Below are positions 22,836-34,523 of a DNA stretch of 64,000 nucleotides, one piece after another. Under the pieces are notes generated by a model. The model had not been told where the DNA came from. It searched no databases and saw only the letters and a program-made list of their open reading frames with translations. The position numbers were made by a program, and so were the translations under genes. This DNA is from Nematostella vectensis (lineage: Eukaryota; Cnidaria; Anthozoa; Actiniaria; Edwardsiidae), in the NCBI RefSeq assembly GCF_932526225.1, contig NC_064034.1:21417747-21481746 (forward strand). Direction: 5' to 3'. Within the stretch, counting starts at the first letter, position 1. Every line of letters begins with the position of its first letter.

Positions 22836-23218
22836 ATTTGGGGTTCTGAAAGGGGGGGGGCACCAAAAAATGTTGACAATGAAAGGGGCGAGGCTGCGCA
22901 ATTTAAGGTGTCTTAAGTAAAAAATCTTCCCTCCCCCTCTCGGTGTATTTAATGAATACTTCCTCAAAGTGGTGAGAGAAGCGTGGAATAGCACGACAAT
23001 CTTTAGTGCGAGCGGGACAAATTGTGTACGGAAAATACAACGTTTGTTAGTGCTTGATATTTGATTCGCTAATTGGACGTAATCTGGCTGAATCCCACTT
23101 TTCCTATAGGGAGACAAGGAGGACCACACTAACCAATTTCTTGTTTGTGGGAGTGGAGGGAGAGTGCAAAAGAACACACACCTATACGGATATCACGCAA
23201 CTGAGCGTGTGCTTATTC

Positions 23219-23307
23219 GGAAGCTACCCCGACCTACAAATTGTTTTCTATTACGATGAAAGGGAAGCTACCCCGTTCTACAAGTTGTGTTCTATTACGA
23301 TGCAAGG
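23219..23307. repeat. 43-bp direct repeat, 2 copies
   Basis: GAAGCTACCCCG(A/T)(C/T)CTACAA(A/G)TTGT followed by TCTATTACGATG occurs twice. It ends about 15 bp from the donor of the PAN exon at 23322. Confidence 0.8.
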
Positions 23308-23321
23308 AATGAAGGCCTCAC

Positions 23322-23457
23322 CTTGCGAAACTCTTCGTGTATGAGAATGCTGCCACTGTAACCGGCGCGCTGCTGTGTTTGAACGCTATCTGTCGCTTCC
23401 AGTAACTCACAAACCCGCTTCCCCATCAATACGGGACCGACATTTACTGCCGCACAC
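23322..23457 (-). CDS. PAN/apple domain, second-half exon
   Basis: The acceptor is TTTGTATGTCAG and the donor AAG|GTGAGG. The exon enters in phase 2 and joins the exon at 23882-24010 in frame, giving CTRNAR-CAAVNVGPVLMGKRVCELLE. This is the PAN hallmark (C-x3-C, then CxAxN, then CELL). It continues TDSVQTQQRAGYSGSIL and exits in phase 0. It may splice on toward the 8.9-kb terminal exon, whose CAG acceptor is in phase 0. Confidence 0.7.
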
Positions 23458-23881
23458 CTGACATACAAATGAATTTGAAAGGAAGAGATAGATCAGGCCG
23501 ATATTCATTGCACATTAACATACAAAGGATGTTTGAAGAGAAGACAGGGCCGTAGCTGGGGGCCAAATAACCGATAGGGGCGTGGATAGGGGCGTGGATG
23601 TGCCCCCCAATATTTTCTTAATGTCCCTGTATTGTCCGCCCTCCCCCGTGGCCTGCTCTGGAAAATAAAATATTTTTAAATATTAAAAGCGCATGTGAAT
23701 TGCTGTGCACATAGCATACAATAAAAGTTTCAAGGTATTAGATAGATATTGAGTACACCTAACATACAAATGACTTTTGAAGGGAAGAGAAAGGGGACTA
23801 ATATTCACCGCCGTCCACCTCTCTGTGGACTATTCACCAGCACACCCGCTGTGTTCGATGCCTTACTGACCCTTCCTTTAC

Positions 23882-24010
23882 CTAGCATTCCTTGTGCAGA
23901 AGTCGTGGCACTGAAGTCGACTTACGACAAATTGCTCTTCTAAAATCTTCCCTTTGAGCGCATCTCCCCAAGAGCCTATGTCGCCAGTCCATGGACGCTG
24001 GCTTTTGCAG
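23882..24010 (-). CDS. PAN/apple domain, first-half exon
   Basis: The acceptor is TACCCCACCAATCAG and the donor GCTAG|GTAAAG. The frame reads CKSQRPWTGDIGSWGDALKG and then ILEEQFVVSRLQCHDFCTRN. It matches the start of a PAN domain, with the hydrophobic strand followed by LQCHDFC. Both borders are phase 2. A 40-bp tandem repeat (24108-24200) lies about 100 bp upstream of the acceptor. Confidence 0.7.
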   Translation of the reverse strand: MQKPASMDWRHRLLGRCAQREDFRRAICRKSTSVPRLLHKEC

Positions 24011-24107
24011 CTGATTGGTGGGGTAATGAGACAATCTAGACAAGCAAAGAACGAGACGAACAGGTAAACACTCCGTTCCAAGACGAATAGAGAGGTCCTG
24101 TGTACTG

Positions 24108-24200
24108 TCGCAATTTGTAACAAAGTTGTCGCAATTTGTAATACCTGTCGCAATTTGTAACAAAGTTGTCGCAATTTGTAATACCTGTCGCAATTTATAA
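24108..24200. repeat. 20/40-bp tandem repeat
   Basis: TGTCGCAATTTGTAA recurs five times, alternating with CAAAGT and TACC, so the full period is 40 bp. Confidence 0.9.
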
Positions 24201-24946
24201 TAAAAACTATTTCGTCACTATGTGGGCACTATTTCGGCACTTTTTTTGGCGGACCTGGCCTTATAACATCATCAAGTCAGGAGCAGTGTTGCTTTCAATC
24301 CCATATTTATGCGGTCCGGATGCATTAATTCCCGTGAAATGTTTGTCATTATTTTTATAAATAGCATCATTAGAGCTCCTTTCCGCCAGTTTTTATTTGT
24401 ATATCTTTTCATACTACCAACTGAAAAGTTAGTAGGGTGGGTTGGGGGTTGACATGAATGGAAATTTGAATAATGAAAACAAATAGAAGCGCCAGTCATG
24501 AAAGTGCAGGCAAGAGGCCAATCATATTTATTTATTAAATTTTTAGGGCACAGAAAATTTTGAAATTCCAGACTATTAGGTGTGTCGGATTTTGATCAGA
24601 ATACCTGTTAAAAAAATAAAGCACTCCCCTAAACCCTATTTAAAAAAATAGGCCATCCCCCTAATAAAAAATTGCAACCCTCCCCCAAACATAGCAGCCC
24701 CTCCCCCGTTAATAATGACCCTTCTCTTCGAATAATTTCTGTTTCCGGGACTTAGTCCTTCACCCTGCCCTAGCTTTTTGTATTATCCTTGTTACCCTCT
24801 ATTTGACATTTTTGGCTCTCTTAAGGCGGTAGGAAAGGCAAATAGACGCCCAAATTGCCCTAAATTTTAAATTACATTTATAAGGTTGCTTTGGCATCAA
24901 AATGTGCCGCACTAGCTGCGCGGGTCTACTACGATGGCCTTTGTTT
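24201..24946. other. No gene recognised
   Basis: Noncoding sequence with a C-rich degenerate stretch (CCTCCCC motifs) at about 24620-24710. Confidence 0.5.
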
Positions 24947-27900
24947 ACGTATCCGCCAAGAGAATGAGCTATCTTTATATATCATGGGTAGTATGCGCCA
25001 AGAGAATGAGCTATCTTTAAGTATCATGGGTAGTATGCGCCAAGCAAATGAGCTATCTTTAAGTCCATGGGTAGTATGCGCCAAGCAAATAAGTTCATGG
25101 GTAGTATGCGCCAAGCAAATGAGCTATCTTTAAGTTCATGGGTAGTATGCGCCAAGATAATGAGCTATCTTTAAGTATCATGAGTAGTATGCGCCAAAAT
25201 AATGAGCTATCTTTAAGTACCATGGGTAGTATGCGCCAAGCAAATCAGCTATCTTTACGTTCATGTGTGGTATGCGCCAAGATAATGAGCTATCTTTATA
25301 TATCATGGGTAGTATGCGTCGAGAGAATGAGCTGTCTTTAAGTATCATGGGTAGTATGCGCCAAGAGAATGAGCTATCTTTAAGTTCATTGGTAGTATGC
25401 GCCAAGAGAATGAGCTATCTTTAAGTTCATGGGTAGTATGCGCCAAGAGAATGAGCTATCTTTAAGTATCATGGGTAGTATGCGCCAAGAGAATAAGCTA
25501 TCTTTAAGTTCATGGGTAGTATGCGCCAAGAGAATGAGCTATCTTTAAGTTCATGGGTAGTATGCGCCAAGAGAATGAGCTGTCTTTAAGTTCATGGGTA
25601 GTATGCGCCAAGAGCATGAGCTATCTTTAAGTTCGTGGGTAGTATGCGCCAAGAGAATGAGCTGTCTTTAAGTATCATGGGTAGTATGCGCCAAGAGAAT
25701 GAGCTGTCTTTAAGTTCATGGGTAGTATGCGCCAAGAGCATGAGCTATCTTTAAGTTCGTGGGTAGTATGCGCCAAGAGAATGAGCTGTCTTTAAGTTCA
25801 TGGGTAGTATGCGCCAAGAGAATGAGCTATCTTTAAGTTCATGGGTAGTATGCGCCAAGAGCATGAGCTATCTTTAAGTTCATGGGTAGTATGCGCCAAG
25901 AGAATGAGCTATCTTTAAGTATCATGAGTAGTATGCGCCAAAATAATGAGCTATCTTTAAGTACCATGGGTAGTATGCGCCAAGCAAATCAGCTATCTTT
26001 ACGTTCATGTGTGGTATGCGCCAAGATAATGAGCTATCTTTATATATCATGGGTAGTATGCGTCAAGAGAATGAGCTGTCTTTAAGTATCATGGGTAGTA
26101 TGCGCCAAGAGAATGAGCTATCTTTAAGTATCATGGGTAGTATGCGCCAAGAGAATGAGCTGTCTTTAAGTTCATGGGTAGTATGCGCCAAGAGAATGAG
26201 CTGTCTTTAAGTATCATGGGTAGTATGCGCCAAGGGAATGAGCTATCTTTAAGTGTCATGGGTAGTATGCGCCAAGAGAATGAGCTGTCTTTAAGTATCA
26301 TGGGTGATATGCGCCATGAGAATAAGCTATCTTTAAGTTCATGGGTAGTATGCGCAAAGAGAATGAGCTATCTTTAAGTTCATACGTGGTATGCGTCAAG
26401 AGAATGAGCTGTCTTTAAGTTCATGGGTAGTATGCGCCAAGTGAATTAGCTATCTTTAAGTTCATGGGTAGTATGCGCCAATAGAATGAGCTATCTTTAA
26501 GTTTATGGGTAGTATGCGCCAAGAGAATGACATGTCTTTAAGTTCATGGGTAGTATGCTCCAAGAGAATGAGCTAACTTTAATTTCGTGGGTGGTATGCG
26601 CGAAGTGAATGTGCTATCTTTATATTTCATGGGTAGTATGCTCCAAGAGAATGAGCTATCTTTAAGTTCATGGGTAGTATGCGCCAAGAGAATGAGCTGT
26701 CTTTAAGTTCTTGGGTAGTATGCGCCAAGATAATGAGCTATCTTTAAGTTCATGGGTAGTATGCGCCAATAGAATAACATATCTTTAAGTTCATGGGTAG
26801 TATGCTCCAAGTGAATGAGCTATCTTTATATATCATGGGTAGTATGCGCCAAGAGAATGAGGTATCTTTAAATTCATGGGTAGTATGCGCCAATAGAATG
26901 ACATATCTTTAAGTTCATGGGTAGTATGCTCCAAGTGCATGAGCTATCTTTATATATCATGGGTGGTATGCGCCATGAAAATAAGCTATCTTTAAGTTCA
27001 TGGGTAGTATGCGCCAAGAGAATGAGCTATCTTTAAGTTCATGGGTAGTATGCGCCAAGAGAATGAGCTATCTTTAAGTTCATAGATGGTATGCGCCAAG
27101 TGGATTAGCTATCTTTATATATCATAAGTAGTATGCGTCAAGAGAATGAGCTGTCTTTAAGTTCGTGGGTGGTATGCGCCAAGAGAATGAGCTGTCTTTA
27201 AGTTCATGGGTAGTATGCTCCAAGTGAATGAGCTATCTTTATATTTCATGGGTAGTATGCTCCAAGAGAATGAGCTATCTTTACGTTCATGGGTAGTATG
27301 CGCCAAGAAAATGAGCTATCTTTAAGTTCATAGATGGTATGCGCCAAGTGAATGAGCTATCTTTATATATCATGGGTAGTATGCTCCAAGTGAATGAGCT
27401 ATCTTTATATATCATGGGTAGTATGCTCCAAGTGAATGAGCTATCTTTATATATCATGGGTAGTATGCTCCAAGAGAATGAGCTATCTTTATATATCATG
27501 GGTAGTATGCGCCAAGAGAATGAGCTATCTTTAAGTATCATGGGTAGTATGCGCCAAGAGAATGAGCTATCTTTAAGTTCATGGGTAGTATGCGCCAAGC
27601 AAATGAGCTATCTTCAAGTATCATGGGTAGTATGCGCCAAGAGAATGAGCTATCTTTATATATCATGGGTAGTATGTGCCAACAGAATGAGCTATCTTTA
27701 AGTTCATAGATGGTATGCGCCAAGTGGATGAGCTATCTTTATATATCAAAGGTAGTATGCGTCAAGAGAATGAGCTATCTTTAAGTATCATGGGTAGTAT
27801 GCGCCAAGAGAATGAGCTATCTTTAAGTTCATGGGTAGTATGCGCCAAGAGAATGAGCTATCTTTAAGTATCATGGGTACTATGCGCCAAGATAATGAGC

Positions 27901-27965
27901 TATTTTAAGTTCATGGGTAGTATGCGCCAAGAGAATGAGCTATCTTTAAGTTTATGGTTGGTATG
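24947..27965. repeat. 41-42-bp minisatellite, about 73 copies
   Basis: The unit is CATGGGTAGTATGCGCCAAG plus AGAATGAGCTATCTTTAAGTT, with a 42-bp version ending AAGTAT. A block around 25177 recurs at 25921 (744 bp offset), recognisable by a rare AGTAGTATGCGCCAAAATAA variant. The array ends only about 65 bp from the P-type exon at 28030. Confidence 0.97.
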
Positions 27966-28029
27966 CGCGAGAATGGGTCAAGATGTTGAATGATGGGTAG
28001 TTTGAATTATCACCATGGTAACGTCTCAC

Positions 28030-28191
28030 CTTCAATCCGTCCCTCCATGAAGGTGCGGTTGAAGCACTTTCCAGCGTTCCCTTCTTGATATCCCCAACAA
28101 CAGTTATTATCTAATACGCAGTCTTCCGCGTTTGTGTCGACGGAACAAAGGTCATCATTAGACCAGCGACACGATGTAGTAATATTACACT
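28030..28191 (-). CDS. P-type (trefoil) domain exon
   Basis: The acceptor is GCTTTTTCCAG and the donor GAAG|GTGAGA, with phase 1 at both borders. The exon reads CNITTSCRWSNDDLC, then AEDCVLDNNCCWGY, GKCFNRTFM and EGRIEG. The spaced Cys pattern C...C...CCW...CF is the P-type/trefoil signature, a compact disulfide-bonded module found in secreted proteins. PAN exons at 23.9/23.3 kb and the P-type/PAN terminal exon at 8.9 kb lie downstream on the same strand. The phase 1 exit does not match the phase 2 entry of the 23.9-kb exon, so another exon would be needed between them. The first 27 nt are duplicated upstream. Confidence 0.75.
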
Positions 28192-28279
28192 CTGGAAAAA
28201 GCGACACGATGTAGTTATGTTACACTCTGGAAAGAGCGACACGATGTAGTTATGTTACACTCTGGAAAGAGCGACACGA
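28165..28279. repeat. 35-bp tandem repeat spanning the P-type exon acceptor
   Basis: AGCGACACGATGTAG starts at 28165, 28200, 28235 and (partial) 28270. Each full unit contains the minus-strand acceptor CTTTTTCCAG or CTCTTTCCAG plus the first bases of the exon, creating two decoy acceptors upstream of the real one. Confidence 0.9.
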
Positions 28280-28725
28280 TGGTTTTACAGCAATACAGTA
28301 AAATCCAGCATATTAGAAACACGCTATTCCGAGATTGACGTTGATTTGGGGTGATCTCTGTTGTTATTCGGGTAATATAAACGTGAAAGCTAAACGTGTT
28401 TGTAAAATTGTTCTAATATTTTTTACTGCTAAGGACTGTTGAAATAAGAGCTTTTTAGAAAATCTAATTAATTCCAATCAAGTTTTTAAAATCTATTCTT
28501 AATAGAATATATTAATCATTGCATGATCGTTGCTATGATAACTCACGTTGCTATGATAACTTACGCTCAGCCGCCAACGGCGCCTTTGCTGCAATCAGTA
28601 GTAATTGTACTTGAATCAGAAGATGAAAAGGTAAATTCTCCGGCATTATGAACGGATTACTGAGGGAAAAAAAATTGGTCACTTTATGTATTTAATGTAG
28701 CAAAAGGTCTAAACAAGGACGCGTA

Positions 28726-28765
28726 CTATAAAAGGGCCTGGACCAGGTCCACGAAAGTCTCAGTT
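28726..28765 (+). promoter_or_regulatory. Possible TATA plus initiator core promoter
   Basis: CTATAAAAG at about 28728 is followed roughly 30 bp later by TCTCAGTTG, an initiator-like match. No coding exon downstream was identified, so its transcript is unknown. Confidence 0.3.
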
Positions 28766-31143
28766 GTCAGTAATCTGCTACGCGGTGCGGAGCTCTGGAG
28801 TTCAGTCAAGCGTGTCTTATTTGCCCACGGAGAGCAAAAGCCAAACTCAACGCTTTTCTTCTCGTTTGCTCGGTTTGATTTCTCTTGGCTACTAACAAAG
28901 AATAACCCACCAAAAGGACATGAACGTGCAGTAAAAATTAGTTGAAATTATTAAAGATAACAGAACTAAAAAGTGTCACTACCAACGCAATGTTCCGTGT
29001 GTTGTCATCTTGAAATTTGAATTTTATTCAGCCGCAAAAGGGCGGAGCTAAGCCTTTGATAGTGCGGTCCTTGTTTAAAATAAAAAAGAAATGAAAAAAA
29101 AATTAAAATTATCACGATTTACAATACGTATCGGATTTGCAAAACAGTCACTAGTTGCAAGTGGTAACATTTCTGAATGGCCAATAGTTATAACATATTT
29201 TTCAAAGTCAAAAAGGGCAAATTCAAAAGAAGTAATTTGAGGATCCATAGATGGAATTCGAGGAAAACACAAGCGGGATTCGGGATAGAAATGGGACGAA
29301 ATGGATTAGCGTGACTTTTCTATCGAAATAACGGGATGTGGGGGCATATTGTGGACATTTTTGTATTGCTGTTGCAAAAGAGATATCTAACAATGCTTGT
29401 CCATGGGATGAAATAAAGTGTATTCTTTTTCACACTCCGATGGAAGCTCATATCGCATTCGTAACATTAATAGATCGCTGGAAAACAGCTTCAAATAAAA
29501 AAGATATGAACACGGGAATACGAGTATGAACACGGTAAGAGTATGTACGGTTAGTCTAGTCTTCACTCTAACCTCTGGAGCAAAAGAACACACTAACCTT
29601 CACGCCAACAACTCCAAACTTCATATGAGCAGCAACAAACGCATGTCTTATACTTCTTGAAAAATATTTCCTAAATCTCCAGACAAAAGCGGATGGACAA
29701 TTCTCGATCAAGATAAGCCATATTGTTGAATTAACTGGGAAATAAGCTGTCTAGTGTGTTTATCGCATAATGATAATCTCATTTGTTTAATTTTGCCAAA
29801 TAAACATACTTGATTCATCAATTATACGCTCCGTACTAGCAATGACGGTGATCATGGTGAACCGTTCATTGAAGTTGACATTTTGCGCTCCGACACCTGA
29901 CTTTAATTTATATTTTCATTTTTAATTTCCTGCTTCAACCATCATAGATAAATGTATTTTTGTCAAACCTTGCGGGAATTCATATTGGCGGCAACATTAA
30001 AACAGAGCATGCTCTTGTTAATAAACGAAAGTGAATTATGTAAATAAAAAAAAAGAAAATCTTTATTTTGTGTGTTAAAAAGTGGATAACAGATGCGAAA
30101 AAATAAAGACTTTCTTATTGTTTTATGTCAATATTCCGACAAACATTTTTACCAGAATTTATGACAGATTTGCAATTGAGCAAATTACTGTTGTTCTTCC
30201 ATAGAAATGCTTTGTAGTTATATACTTTGATTTTATCCATTGAATTTGGTAAACATAAACCCACTTTTTAAAAAAAAAAGGCCAGCGCAAGGCATTGGCT
30301 CTAGCTATGATTAGCTTGTGCTTATAAAAAAAATCCATCTTTCACGCATATCTTTTTGTAAGTCGTCCTTAAAAAAAAATAGTCACACCAGACAGGGAAA
30401 AGCAGATCTTTACTTATTAGGGCAGACTTACGCGGTCTTTTTGTTGATTATTTATTGTTAACCGTGTTTTTTTTATATCCCTTTCCTATTTGTATACTAG
30501 ATCTAGCACATCTTATCATGCATTGTTTCTTGAAGAGTTTGCTCTGACGGGTTATACGTGTATAATTAGTGAACTCGCTAAGTCCTATAAACGTCGCAGT
30601 ACTTGACGCTCGGATTGTCAGAAAAGAAGAGGTTTTCACTCTTTATTGTTTGTCATCAATACATTTCCTGGCTACCTGAAAGGAAATTAAGAGTTATTTC
30701 CGTTTTTTTTGGATGAATGTTTAGCTTTAGGGGATAAAGCTTTAAAGTAGATGACAAAGAAACATAATATTCTAAGGCAGAACTGTTTGCTTAGATATAG
30801 CAAGACAAAAAAGGAGGAAAAACATATAAATTTTAAATGTTAGAATAAATCTAATTTATCTTGCTTTTTAAGTTCTTTAAATAAGAGTTTTCGTAAGCGC
30901 TTCACAACAATGTCGGTGTCTGAGCGCCTCATATGCGACTTTTACCCGTCAAGACGTCACGTGACGTAGATACAGCTTCGCGCAGGTTACGGTCATTGTG
31001 AGCTAGTGTGTGAGTACTGAATAGGGTCCCACGGGACAGCGTTCCAGCAGTTCTTGCGTCCCCAATACAGATTGATGAAGCGTGGTGAGAAGTGGCAGAT
31101 AAAGGATTCTTCGAGCGTGGTTTCATTTATGAAAATTGTACCA
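28766..31143. other. No gene recognised
   Basis: AT-rich noncoding sequence. Short frames (29338-29529 plus, 30448-30639 and 30929-31126 minus) carry no domain. Confidence 0.5.
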
Positions 31144-31250
31144 GGGGTTCATAGTCCCGTCCTTATCGGAGAAGAGAGGGGTTCATAGTCCCGTCCTTAT
31201 CGGAGAAGAGAGGGATTTATAGTCCCGTCCCTGTCGGAGAAGAGAGGGGT
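31144..31250. repeat. 34-bp tandem repeat, 3 copies
   Basis: GGTTCATAGTCCCGTCCTTA followed by TCGGAGAAGAGAGG recurs at 34-bp spacing; the third copy is diverged. Confidence 0.9.
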
Positions 31251-32236
31251 CCCGTCAAGAGCAGAGAGAGGAATTCTTAGTCCTGAATTCAACTTTGCGG
31301 TTCCAGGCGGCTTGTTGCTCTCTGTTTACGGATAGCGCTATGGATTTTAATACCTTTTACGCTCCTTGTCAGGGATATCTAATGTAGAGCTTTAATATTA
31401 TTTTGATTATAAACTTACCGTTGTTAGTTTCAAGTAGTCGTCTGTCATTTCATTTTGGTAAGTCGATGTCACGGTTTGCAATAAGTCCCTTGCTAGCGGG
31501 AGGCCTGATGTTTGCTGGCTCAGCTGAAAGTTGTTCTATCACATGAAGCCTAAAGAGCAAAACTCAATTCTAACTTGCCAGATGGTGAACACCACATTAA
31601 CATTTGAGTAGCGGTTGACAGTGGGAACGAATGGGTTTAATGAAAGGTTTTTAAAATGGCATTTTACGCTATTAGTGTTATTAGGGACGGTATTATCGGG
31701 ATTAGACGGGATTATACAAACACTGCTACAAATGGACCTTTTTGTTTATTTGTCTTTCTTTGAAAATATTATTTGTTTTCCAGTGTAAATACTATAACTT
31801 TATGAATCGAAAATCTGTAGTTTTTTGATATTTATTTATTTAGAAATGCAAAAGATTTATTTTGATAATCGTTTCAGAAATTTCAATCATTTCATAAGAT
31901 AGATGAAAATGACTTTTTGAAAAATGTCATAACAGATAGTTTTCAACTTTTGTCTTTCTCCTACCCTTTCTTGTGATAACTTTTTTCTGTGCCATCGTTC
32001 CACTTGTTCTTTTTTATTCTATTTTTTTATATCTTTTTATTCTTATTTTAATATTCTTTTCATTTCTGACATTATCTGATCATAACACTAGGTGACTCTT
32101 CCTCTTTCATAATGACATTTCAATTGCTAATGTTTCATGGTACAAATCTAGATTATTTCCAAGCATCATTGTTGCTATGCAACAGAGGGCGGATGTAGCG
32201 GACAAGTCACTATCCCCTTACACCCTGCTTCTGGTT
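31251..32236. other. No gene recognised
   Basis: AT-rich sequence. The 3' untranslated tail of the minus-strand LINE at 32237 may extend into its right end. Confidence 0.5.
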
Positions 32237-33218
32237 CTATGCGGACCCTCGGACTTTTTTCTTAGCAAGACTTGTAACATTTTGTAGTTGATTGGGATTT
32301 AAAATACGGGAGTCAGCAAGTTGTTTAAGGCTGGGGGGTAGAAGGTTAAAAAGAGAAACTGCAGAAAAGGAAAAGGTGCGTTTACCAGCATCAGTCCTGG
32401 GCTGGGGGAGCACGAGATTGTGTGAAGTTGACGATCTCGTTCTCCGTTCATGCGAGACAAAAGAAAATTTTAGACGCAAACAAAGAGGGGAATCCGGATT
32501 AATAAGGATTGAAAAAAGAGTCAATAATTTCCTTTGCTTTATCAAATCATAAATGGGGAGCCAGTTTAGACGAGAAAAGAGCGAAACAGACGGGACGGAA
32601 AAATCTGCAGACAAAATAGTGCGCGCAGCGCGCTTCTGAGAGCGTAGAAGGTTGCCCCAAACGCTAGCACAGTAGAGGGACTGATTATGAATACAGGCAT
32701 TGTAGTAATGTATTGCACCAGCTGGCGTCAGGAAGGGAGCAATACGGCGTAGTAGGGATATGCGGCTGTTAATCTTTTTGCATAAGTGCTCGACATGAGG
32801 TTCCCAGGTGAGGTGGTTATCAAACACCACTCCAAGAACCCGCGCACTGTTTACTTGCTCAATTGGACAACTGTTTAAAGTTACTGAAAGAGAGGATTCA
32901 GCCAGATTTGATATTTTTTGGTGGGAACCAATTAACATTGATTTAGTTTTTTTGGTGTTTAGTACCATACGATTGAGTGTAGCCCATTTATGTACATCAG
33001 CTGCCAGTTTATTTAGCTTAAGGTCAACATCAGGCACACTGGGGCCGAAAATCAAAAATGTGGTATCGTCTGCAAACATTGTAGTATCGGTAACAAAGTC
33101 AGAGGAGAGAAAAAGGGGCAAGTCATTGATGAATAGAAAGAAAAACAAAGGACCGAGAATACTGCTTTGAGGAACTCCCACATTAATGGGTAGTGCATTC
33201 GATAAAACTCCTTTGAAG
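32237..33218 (-). mobile_element. 5'-truncated non-LTR retrotransposon, reverse transcriptase C-terminal part
   Basis: An uninterrupted frame of over 300 codons starts within the RT fingers/palm (NALPINVGVPQSSILGPLFF), contains the catalytic FADDT box and continues through a typical jockey/CR1/L2-type thumb (VLGVVFDNHLTWEPHV, IHYYNACIH, LNWLPIYDLIKQR) to a stop near 32237. The usual GVPQGS is GVPQSS. The RT N-terminus and the endonuclease are missing. It is head to head with the plus-strand fragment beginning near 33225. The open frame suggests fairly recent insertion. Confidence 0.85.
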
Positions 33219-33224
33219 CACCTA

Positions 33225-33560
33225 ATTCCGATACTAGTACCTAAGTCTGATACTAGTACCTAAGTCTGATCACATCACACCCGTCCTGCTTTACTTACAC
33301 TGGCTACCTGTGGAATTTAGGATACAGTTCAAGATTCTGCTTTATGTTCACCACAGCATTAATGGCAACGCTCCCTCCTATCTGAAGTCCCTAATTAACT
33401 GCTCTTTTAAACAAGCGCTCAAGGCGTATCTGTTCCGCCTAGCCTATAATGTTTAATATTTCATTTTTGTAACTTTTTGTTTCCTGTGATTCTTTTTATT
33501 TAGCGCTTTAGAATATGTATCCATAGTTTTAGCGCTTTACAAATAAATGTATTATTATTA
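33225..33560 (+). mobile_element. LINE 3'-end fragment with (ATT)n tail
   Basis: The frame DHITPVLLYLHWLPVEFRI, then FKILLYVHHSINGNAPSYLK, ends at a TAA at 33454-33456. It is the end of a CR1/L2-type ORF2 with an apparent internal deletion just before CSFKQALKAYLFRLAY. The 3' sequence AGCGCTTTACAAATAAATGT followed by ATTATTATT is a typical tail for this class. Confidence 0.8.
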
Positions 33561-33676
33561 TTAGATAGAAACATATCTTTTTGTCTGAGACTGCGCGTGC
33601 AGTCCGCGCGTCTAAAAATAGCCTGGTCCTAGGAAACGCCGTGACACCTATATAGTACCAGATTGTGGGAAAGTTG

Positions 33677-34365
33677 ATTGCAGGGATAGCAACATACATC
33701 ACACTGTTGCGTTAGAAGGGATAACAACAGACAAACACACTGTTGCTTTAGAAGGGATAGCAACAGACATCACACTGTTGCTTTAGAAGGGATAACAACA
33801 GACAAACACACTGTTGCTTTAGAAGGGATAACAACAGACATCATACTGTTGCTTTAGAAGGGATAGCAACAGACATACTCTTGCTCTAGAAGGGATAAAA
33901 AGGGATAGCAACAAATACACTGTTGTTTTAGAAAAGATAACAACAGACATCATACTGTTGCTTTAGAAGGGATAGCAACAGACATCATACTGTTGCTTTA
34001 GAAGGGATAGCAACATACATCACACTGTTGCTTTAGAAGGGATGGCAACAGACATACTGTTGCTTTAGAAGGGATAGCAACAAATACACTGTTGCTTTAG
34101 AAGGGATAACAACAGACATCATTCTATTGCTTTAGAAGGGATAACAACAGACATCATTCTATTGCTTTAGAAGGGATAACAACAGACATCATACTGTTGC
34201 TTTAGAAGGGATAACAACAGACATCAGATGGGATAGCAACAAATACACTGTTGCTTTAGAAGGGATAACAACAGACATCATACTGTGCTTTAGAAGGGAT
34301 ACGAAGGGACAGACATACTGTTGCTTTGGAAGTGATAGCAACACACAAACACACTGTTGCTTTTA
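33677..34365. repeat. 35-bp minisatellite, about 19 copies
   Basis: The unit is GGGATAACAACAGACATCAT plus ACTGTTGCTTTAGAA. Several units are shortened by deletions, for example at 33890-33915 and 34290. Confidence 0.95.
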
Positions 34366-34517
34366 TAATTTAATTTTCAATAAGATTGATCTTATTTCAA
34401 TTACAATTTAATGAATGGGTTATGTTAGAATCCGAGATCATTTATGTCATTTCACTTATCATTGGAGCTTGTGTGATACCACAGGTAACCCACTAACTGT
34501 GCAGAGACAAAGACCGA

Positions 34518-34523
34518 TTTATT
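34518..34523 (-). terminator. Possible polyadenylation signal for ALAS
   Basis: TTTATT on the plus strand reads AATAAA on the minus strand, about 436 bases after the ALAS stop codon. The site of cleavage cannot be seen. Confidence 0.3.

Noticed and set aside
22633-23177. Proline-rich frames such as PLYDLKSPRSPF
   Set aside because: Artefacts of the C-rich strand of the 29-bp array.
24891-27723. Short frames reading MGSMRQENELSLSIMG and similar
   Set aside because: Direct translation of the 41-42-bp minisatellite; frames break every time a 41-bp unit follows a 42-bp unit.
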